64,000 bases of DNA from Portulaca oleracea. Its lineage: Eukaryota; Streptophyta; Magnoliopsida; Caryophyllales; Portulacaceae. A program made the translations under genes and the position numbers. Shown piece after piece: positions 57,339 to 64,000 of this stretch. The stretch is taken from positions 24,869,144 to 24,933,143 of the forward strand of contig CM055875.1 in NCBI GenBank assembly GCA_029582165.1, given 5' to 3'. Each line of letters starts with the position of its first letter. The stretch's first letter is position 1. The notes beneath the pieces are model-generated. The model was not told where the DNA came from. It searched no databases and saw nothing but the letters and a program-made list of their open reading frames with translations.

Positions 57339-58140
57339 GTCACACAAATATTGGGCTAGTAACGGCCTACTCAAAAAAAGGGGAAAAAAAAAAAAGAAAA
57401 GAACCTGACAGTAGAGTTGGGACTACCAGTCTACCACATAACCTCTCCGGAGCACTTTCTGTTTTTGATAATCTGATTTGATTTTACAACGAAAGAGCGA
57501 CAACTTCACAGGAATTCAGGATATGAAGGCCACTTGGTCATGGCTCTTTGGTACTTGGTAGAACTAGAATCCCCCTTTCCAAGGCCCCAGTTTTGAAAAT
57601 CGTTTCTTCAATGCTATGTTGCTAATTATGCTGTTCCTATCAAATGCTTTCACATTTTGACCATCTCACATGTTAGAATTTGGCCAGAGCTAGTCATACA
57701 CCAAAACAATCCAAGATTAACAACATCAGTATTCTGAAGGTATTAAAATCAAACACATAGTGTACGTTTCCTTTATTTTCAAAAAAAAAAAATCCATGGT
57801 CACCAGTAGACTAATATTTCATGGGTATTTCACAGATCTTGTAAGCAGGATATTTGAAGATAAGGCTTTGAATGGGACGCTCATGCTATGCGATGATTAT
57901 CAATAATTAAGAAAGTAAAACAACAAAGTGTGACTAGCGACAATCGAGTGAGCTGCCAATTGGTCCCAACAAAATAACTATAATATATGTACACTAGTTT
58001 CCAAAATGTTGAAAAAACAGAGTGTATTTGAAAGCAAAAGAAGGGTCCTCTTACTATAAATTATGCACCAAAAAGTTGGGTTGGTTCAAAAGATATAGTA
58101 TTAGTGTACTGGTTTCACAAGCATAACAGCAGAATTTGCT
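57339..58140. other. Intergenic, upstream of the DUF868 gene
   Basis: No coding or repeat feature seen beyond short A runs. Likely distal promoter. Confidence 0.5.
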
Positions 58141-58154
58141 AACCCCAAAGTCAT

Positions 58155-58205
58155 CAGAAGTAGTTATATACAGCATCCTCCCTCCCTCTCTCTCTCCTAG
58201 AGTGC
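58155..58205 (+). promoter_or_regulatory. Core promoter candidate of the DUF868 gene
   Basis: A TATA-like GTTATATACAG at 58163-58173 followed 5-30 bp later by a pyrimidine patch CCTCCCTCCCTCTCTCTCTC, the usual plant core promoter arrangement. Transcription would start near 58195-58205. Confidence 0.5.
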
Positions 58206-58558
58206 CTCCCAGCTCACATTGTGTGAGACAAGTACTTATAATTAGTAATCAGAGGCGCAAATCAAGCCAACTTGGTACACAACTCATCTCCAACTCCTAC
58301 CCTTTTTGCTTAATTCTGCTTATAACTTCTCCCTTTAAACACAATCATTTTGCCCACTACCTCCGCTCCAAACATATACACTATAGTACCCTTGTCCCTA
58401 TGGCATGATCGATGTATTGAATCTATCGTAGTTTTCAGACACGAGATTTGTTTGTCTGTGAGATTATCGAGAAAACTGCAATATTTAGAGGTAAAGTCTG
58501 TGGTTAGTGATTGTTTGTTGATGGTGTCATCGAGGTAGAGTTGAGGAAAGAGCAAAAT
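58206..58558 (+). promoter_or_regulatory. Putative 5' leader with three minimal upstream ORFs
   Basis: Before the chosen start the leader contains ATGGCATGA (58400-58408), ATGTATTGA (58412-58420) and a five-codon ORF ATG...TAG at 58521-58538. Whether all are in the mature mRNA depends on splicing, which cannot be seen. Confidence 0.4.
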
Positions 58559-59587
58559 ATGATTCAAGGGTGCTTCAGCAACCCGGGGAGTCCAGTATCA
58601 AGTAGCTCCTCAGGTACATCATCCTCTTCTAAGGACAACTTGGTTACATGTATATACCAAACTCGGTTGTTTGACTCACCGATTCACCTCACACTCACCT
58701 GGTCCAAAACTCCCCACAATCACTCACTCACTATCCATGCCCCCGATTGGTTCACCCTCACAGTTTCTCTCTACCCATCTACTTTCTCCCTCTTCAGGAC
58801 CCGACCCGGATCCAAGTCCATCCAGCTGCCCCATGACAAATCCTCCAACTACAAGATTAAGCTCTACTGGGACTTCACTCGGGCCGAGTTCACTCGCCCC
58901 AACTCAGCGGAGCCCGAGTCCAGATTCTACTTCGCCATCACCTGCAACGGGCATGTCCAGTTTTTCCTAGGGGACCTCTGGGACGAGTTGGCTCGACGAG
59001 TGGCATCGAGTCGGATCAGGAGATCGGCCGAGGTGACTCAGCTTTCACGAAGGGAGCACATTTTCGGTCGGAGATACTTCTCGACGAAAACAGAGTTTCT
59101 GGGATGCACCCGGCTGATCGAAATCGAGTGCTCCGGAGGTGCACTGAAGGTGAAGATTGACGGGGAGAACAAGCTGACGATCAAGAGGCTAGCGTGGAAG
59201 TTCAGGGGGAATGAGAGGATTATGATTGATGGAGTAGGGTTGGAGTTTTACTGGGATGTATTCAACTGGGTCAGTAATGGGGGAAATCCTCCTATTGCCC
59301 AGAAAAATGGGGGAAATGGGGTGTTTGTTTTTCAGGTGGGGGAGGGCGGAGTTTGGCCGGAGATGGTGGGACCGGAGAAGAGGTTAATTAGTAAAAGCTC
59401 ACCGGCGACGGGGTTTTCTGCGGCAGCGTTGTCACCAGCTGGGTCGTGTTCGAGTGTGCTGCAGTGGGCGGAGGAGAGCAGTGATTGTGGCCGGAGCTCC
59501 TCCGGGTCGTCCTCCACCACGGCCAGTAGTGGTGGTGCTGCTGGTGGAGGGTTTTCCTTGCTATTGTATGCTTGGAGGAGACCTTAA
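58559..59587 (+). CDS. DUF868 family protein, single exon
   Basis: 342 codons from ATG 58559 (MIQGCFSNPG) to TAA. The upstream frame has no better ATG. A Ser-rich N-terminus (13-25) is followed by the DUF868 blocks in order: LVTCIYQTRLFDSPIHLTLT (28-47), YKIKLYWDFTRAEF (98-111), EPESRFYFAI (118-127), FFLGDLWDE (135-143), LSRREHIFGRRYFSTKTEF (162-180), KVKIDGENKLTIKRLAWKFR (197-216), GLEFYWDVFNWV (227-238) and VFVFQV (255-260). A Ser/Gly-rich tail ends it. These match the known plant-only family, usually 300-350 residues, whose biochemical role is not established. No signal peptide or membrane segment. The frame is intact and GC-rich next to AT-rich flanks, as expected of a working gene. Confidence 0.93.
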   Translation: MIQGCFSNPGSPVSSSSSGTSSSSKDNLVTCIYQTRLFDSPIHLTLTWSKTPHNHSLTIHAPDWFTLTVSLYPSTFSLFRTRPGSKSIQLPHDKSSNYKIKLYWDFTRAEFTRPNSAEPESRFYFAITCNGHVQFFLGDLWDELARRVASSRIRRSAEVTQLSRREHIFGRRYFSTKTEFLGCTRLIEIECSGGALKVKIDGENKLTIKRLAWKFRGNERIMIDGVGLEFYWDVFNWVSNGGNPPIAQKNGGNGVFVFQVGEGGVWPEMVGPEKRLISKSSPATGFSAAALSPAGSCSSVLQWAEESSDCGRSSSGSSSTTASSGGAAGGGFSLLLYAWRRP

Positions 59588-60752
59588 TTAGGGTTATTTT
59601 TATTACTTTTTCAAATGGGAATCATTGAAGTAAAAACAAAAAAAACAAGAAAATGCATTAGTTGATTTATTTTTTGGGAAATTTTGGGGCTGATCTATTT
59701 GATATGAATATGTGAGGGGGCTGTTTTCTAAGAAGGATATTGTGTATAGTTTGATTTTGGATGGAAGGATTTTGCATAATTCCATGTGTATTGGTTTTGC
59801 TCTCGATAAATGAAGGCTTTTCACCTCGTTTCCTTGAATTTGCGTTCTAACGCCAGAATTTCACAACCTAGTTATTTTCATTTTATTCATCTTTTACTTA
59901 GTTGCATCTTTTTCACAGCCTAGTTATTTTCATTTCGAAAATGATAATAATCTTCACACAAGATGGCTCTTAATTAACCATCTTGTATTTCTTCTAAATC
60001 ACTAATAGAGTGAAATGTAAGTGTATTTGAATCATTCTAAAGGTATGTTTCATCATTTTTGGGTTACTACAACTTATAAATAATTTAAAAATAATTATTT
60101 ATTTATATTTATTTCATAAATATAAAACTATGTATAAAATGTAGATTTTCTACTATGATTGATAAAATTATACTATTATTATATTTTTTCACCTACCTAA
60201 TAAGTATTATATTATTATAATTGATAAATATATATAATTATTAAAAATAAAGTATTAATAAAAATTACAAAAATGTGAAATATGAATAACTCAAAATGCC
60301 TGAGTCAAGATGTTTATCTGGTTTTTTTTTCATATTTTCATTGTTCTTTCAGATGGGAGATTTTACTAATTAAAGGAAAACAGAGGCATTAAAGGAAAAT
60401 AACATTTATCAAAAGAAATATTAATTGGAGACGCAGTACTTTGGAACTATATGCAGGTGAATGGTGATGCATGCTACTATGCTAGGTTGCTTTGGTGTGA
60501 CAGTTGAGCATATTCGTTCGTGCGGTGGTTTATATATGGAAATGGTATAATACTGTAAATTTGTTATAAAAATAACTAGTGCGATAGTTGAGGAGACAAA
60601 AAAAAACAAAAAATAGAGAGGAATGGGAGGAAAGAGAGAATATTATGGTAATTGAGGTAAAGTGCGGTATCCTATAGTAAGATATGGTAGTTTGTGGATA
60701 ACGTGATAAATTATTGTAAATATAGTATGACACCATGAAAAAGAACAAATCC
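59588..60752. other. 3' flank and AT-rich intergenic DNA
   Basis: 59588-59830 is the likely 3' UTR; a poly(A)-signal-like GATAAATGAA lies at 59805-59814. The rest is AT-rich without a recognised feature. Confidence 0.5.
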
Positions 60753-60761
60753 TTAGTGTTT

Positions 60762-61108
60762 CAAAAAATTACTCAGAGGTACCCTAACATTTGGAGAAAT
60801 GTTTTTCAGGTACCTTAACTTTTCAAAACTCATTTTGGGGTACCCTTACTTTTTAAGTTAGAAATTATTAGGTGCTTTTCAGTCATCAATTTGGTTAAGT
60901 GATCGAAATACCCTTGTTATTTCATTTTTTAAGAAATACCCTTAAAGAAGAAGAGCAAGGGTATTTCGGTCACTTAATAAAATTGATGGCCTGAAAAGCA
61001 TTAAATAATTACTAACCCAAAAAGTAAGGGTACCTCAAAATGAATTTTGAAAGTGGGTACGGAAAAATAGTTTTCCCAAATATTGGGGTACCTCTAAGTA
61101 ATTTTTTG
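60762..61108. mobile_element. Mutator-type MITE with perfect 9-bp TSD
   Basis: Ends CAAAAAATTACTCAGAGGTA and the inverted TACCTCTAAGTAATTTTTTG. Flanks TTAGTGTTT at 60753-60761 and 61109-61117. Nearly the whole 347 bp folds back (GGGTACCCTTACTTTTTAAG against AAAAAGTAAGGGTACC). A 9-bp TSD is typical of Mutator-like elements. Confidence 0.9.
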
Positions 61109-61117
61109 TTAGTGTTT

Positions 61118-61491
61118 TGAGCATGTTAAAATTTAAATTAAATAAATATTAGTATTTGGTAAGTTTTATGTTTTAAGTAAATATTTAAAATTTCAAGCAA
61201 TGATTTTTAAAATATTAATAAAGTTACAGTTTAGTTTTGAAATAGGCGTACTTAAATATTTTCAACCTAAAAAATAATTGAAAATTTAATCCTTGGCGAT
61301 TACACGTACTCTTTTTACGTCAATTTATCATAATCACCCAACTCAAATGTTAAACTTAAAGAAATTATTATCCACTACTTAGCAAAATGATAAACATTTT
61401 AACCATCTTACATCTCATTTAAATCACTCGTAAAACTAAATGTAAAACTAAATGTAAGTATATTTAAATCACTAGATTCAGATTACTCTAA
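61118..61491. other. AT-rich spacer
   Basis: No feature seen. Confidence 0.6.
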
Positions 61492-62819
61492 ATGAAGAGG
61501 AATCAGATTTGGGTTCCGAAACCTATGGGAAGCAATGAAGCTATGAAACTGAGTTACAGAGTTTCTGGTGATACCAATGAGGAATTTATGGACCGGCTTT
61601 CAAGAGGTTTGGTCTACACTTCGCATGTCCCCAGAGATCTGGATGCATTAGCATATCTTCTCAAAGACAACTACGGTCCTATTAATTCATTCCGACTTTT
61701 GCATTCGTTCAACAGATGAATGATGCTCTGGCTAATCCTCTAGAATTGAACGATTGGTTCATTGATATTAAGCCATGGTCAGTTTACGAGACTTCGGAGT
61801 CAAGAAGGGTCTGGGTGGACATAATTGGAGTTCCACCCCATGGTTGGGTTTGAGAAAATTTCAAGAAGTGTGTTCATCCTTGGGGTAAGCTGTTGTCACT
61901 TGCAAGATCCATTTCCTCTTTGAATCAGTTTGAAGTGATGAGGGCTTTAATTCAAACTGAGGTGTTTTTGAAAATTGAGGGTGAAGTGGTGCTAGATATC
62001 CAGAACTGTGCTTTTAAAGTTTTTATTCGAGAAGTCACCTCACATCTCATTCCTCCTTCTATGGTATACGATCATGGTCCTAATGAAGCGGATGAGCCAA
62101 GTTATTCTAGTGAAAGTGATGATAACAAGTAGGAGAATAATGATGATTTTCAAGCCAGAAATGTTGATTGTTCATTGGATAATGCAGTTCAAAGTCATAC
62201 AAGCATGCTGAGGTTTCAGCATCAACACAAAGTCGAAGGAAGTCAGGGGGATGGTTCATTATCTTTAACAGATCATTTAATGAGCAGTGGATGTCTCAAG
62301 GAGTGTAGGTTACTGATTGATCAGTTTGAGGCTCCGGAAAATGAGTCATTAAAAGCCCGAGAAAGGAATGGGCTTGAGGCAGTTGAAGAGCCTGAGATTG
62401 GAATCAATTTGTCTCTAACTAGTGTTCCTGTTAACAATGATCAACAACTAATTAATATGACTACCGCTTTGGGAAGTGATGCTGCTGTGGGAGTCGAAAA
62501 ATCTGTTGAGATTTTGAATGAATCCACTCATTCTCGAGAACTGGAATCCTCTAATCAGGATGCTCTTCCCTTGTCTCAGAATTCTGAAGATGAGCGCTCT
62601 CTCTCATCGGATTGTGAATCGATTGTGAATGCTAGAGCATTCATCGTTGAAAAAACAATCAAATTTGGTGAAGAAAGTGGGATTATGAGATCCAAGAGAA
62701 ACACCAATCCCATAAAATATCTCGAAGACAAGCTCTCTCTAAGGAAAAGAAAGAAGGCAATGGAAAGTGCAAGGAGAAAGAAGGCAGTATCAGTGTCTTC
62801 TGCTTCACTTTCTTTCTGA
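61492..62819 (+). pseudogene. LINE-type ORF1-like / DUF4283-like decayed ORF
   Basis: Pieces in order: IWVPKPMGSNEAMKLSYRVS with VPRDLDALAYLL; in a shifted frame (break near 61715) FIDIKPWSVYETSESRRVWV, DIIGVPPHGW; after a TGA at 61851-61853 NFKKCVHPWGKLLSLARSIS and LDIQNCAFKVFIREVTSHLI; after a TAG at 62130-62132 a long acidic C-terminal part ending KYLEDKLSLRKRKKAMESAR. The RRVWVDIIGVP...W..ENF..C/G..WG.L block is typical of plant LINE-associated ORF1/DUF4283 proteins. No reverse transcriptase follows. At least three breaks make it inactive. Confidence 0.6.
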
Positions 62820-64000
62820 AAGTGATGCTCCTCTTTGTTGGAGATTGGTTTCCTGCAAGTCTTGGGTTGTGGTACTCAGAAATACATCAAATTGGTTGTT
62901 TGGTAGCCTTTTTCTGTGAGAGCTGTGTTCTTTTGTCAGTTATGAGTTGATCTGCTCCTATCTGTGTGATGAGGAGGCTTAAATTTATCTGCAAGTTGGT
63001 AAATCAAACTGAGGTGAGGGTGTGACTTGTTTTCCTTGGTTGTGAAACGATTCTCTGAAAGTTTATTGGTGTGATTACTCAGCTGGGTTGGTGTAGTATG
63101 TAAATTTGATTTGACATACAAAGTTGGGCAATTTTGTAAAGCTGTTGCTGTAAGATTCATGTCACAGTCAAGTATGGAGTTTGGGGAGGTGGTTTGAAGA
63201 AGAAGAAGTTCAGTGGTCTAGTGACATGTCAAAGGGAGATGAAAATATTCAAGTGATTGTGACATTGTGTTGCTTAAATCAGGCTTGGTGCAAATGGTTG
63301 GCTTGTGTTGGTAATTCTTTCCAGATGAATTGATGCACAATTCTTTCATGTGTTGTGTGGAGTTGAAGCCTTATTGATTGATGATGGTGATGATTATATA
63401 CTGTGGATTCTGTACTATGACATTTGCAAATGGGTGTGTGCAGTGGTAGGGCTGCTTTGTCATTATGTTACAATGGGCAAGAAACATGAAAGCTTGAGTT
63501 TTTAGTATTAAAAGGGGGTGAAGACATTTATGGGTTCCATTTGGTGGGTGACAACCTATGATCATTCTAATTTATCTGTTGAGGGCCAAAGCTTGATGTG
63601 GGAGGGTGAATTAATCCATCAATCAAATTATAGTACTAAGTGGAGTGTCCTGTTTCAGCCTCTGTTGGTGCTGATTGATCCAAGGCAATCAACAACCCAT
63701 CTCAATTTTGCACTCATGAGTTGTAAAACTGAAGGTGGCTGGTGATATAATAATGCAAGTGTTATCTTAAAGTTTCTATCAGGCTGGACTTCTATATGTT
63801 GCTAGTGATCATAATTACTATAAATTGTCATATCTCTCCTAGCATCCTTTGATTTTTGTTAGTATGGATTTAGTAGTCCGATCCTTTGGTTGTATTTACC
63901 GGGTTGGGCTCCTATGGTGGAGGTACTTCATTTGCTCCTGATTGTCTGTTTTCGTTTCTGGTAGTTTGCCTTATTATAGTGGCGCTGCTTTATAATAAAA
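62820..64000 (+). other. Downstream region of the LINE-like ORF, non-coding
   Basis: T/G-rich DNA without coding potential. The last 150 bases (GGTTGTATTTACCGGGTTGG, then TTATAATAAAA) look like the 3' untranslated end of a LINE, but the window stops before any poly(A) tail or target duplication. Confidence 0.4.

Noticed and set aside
58671..58970. 99-codon Pro/Ser-rich frame
   Set aside because: Alternative frame inside the DUF868 coding sequence.

Overview
The window is a stretch of flowering-plant nuclear DNA, most likely eudicot, made up almost entirely of transposable elements. The evidence is AT-rich DNA with long (AT)n tracts, Copia and Ty3-gypsy elements with plant primer-binding sites (tRNA-iMet type TGGTATCAGAGC; tRNA-Asp type TGGCGYCGTTGCC), hAT and Mutator-like DNA transposons, a FAR1-type DNA-binding domain, a plant-mobile-domain fragment, and one apparently intact host gene of the plant-only DUF868 family at 58.6-59.6 kb. 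The species cannot be told from sequence alone.

Layout. 0-5.7 kb: foldback MITEs in (AT)n tracts and a long non-coding LTR-like unit. 5.7-13.1 kb: a 5.3-kb TIR element with a FAR1-like exon, a hAT insertion with 8-bp target duplications, and part of a second related TIR element. 13.65-41.4 kb: a nested stack. A Ty3-gypsy gag (14.0 kb) is split inside its CCHC zinc knuckle by a ~24-kb minus-strand element, RLG-A (LTRs 14617-16599 and 36993-38492), and resumes at 38.49 kb. RLG-A holds head-to-head Athila-type ORF1 copies forming a large palindrome, a Copia element with 217-bp LTRs, a 2.2-kb long-inverted-repeat element inside that Copia, a 3.7-kb hAT transposon, and three hAT-type MITEs with perfect 8-bp duplications. 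41.4-51.2 kb: a plant-mobile-domain fragment and RLG-B, a plus-strand relative of RLG-A, itself invaded by minus-strand gag-protease sequence and another LTR-like unit. 51.2-57.3 kb: a 3.6-kb foldback element carrying a solo LTR, a ~23-bp minisatellite carrying a small solo LTR, and a poly(A) retroposon with a 16-bp duplication. 57.3-64 kb: the DUF868 gene, a Mutator-type MITE and a LINE-like decayed ORF.

Nothing here works as an operon. The relations are parasitic and nested, and insertion order can be read from target-site duplications (TSDs). The most unusual items are: the Athila ORF1 palindrome with an 18-bp spacer; the inverted LTR-like element with a 5-bp TSD; short family-specific palindromes upstream of the TATA box in several unrelated LTRs; the C-terminal hydrophobic segment in the ORF of the non-autonomous RLG-A/B family; and the 23-bp minisatellite with higher-order structure. 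Exact ends without a TSD are approximate.
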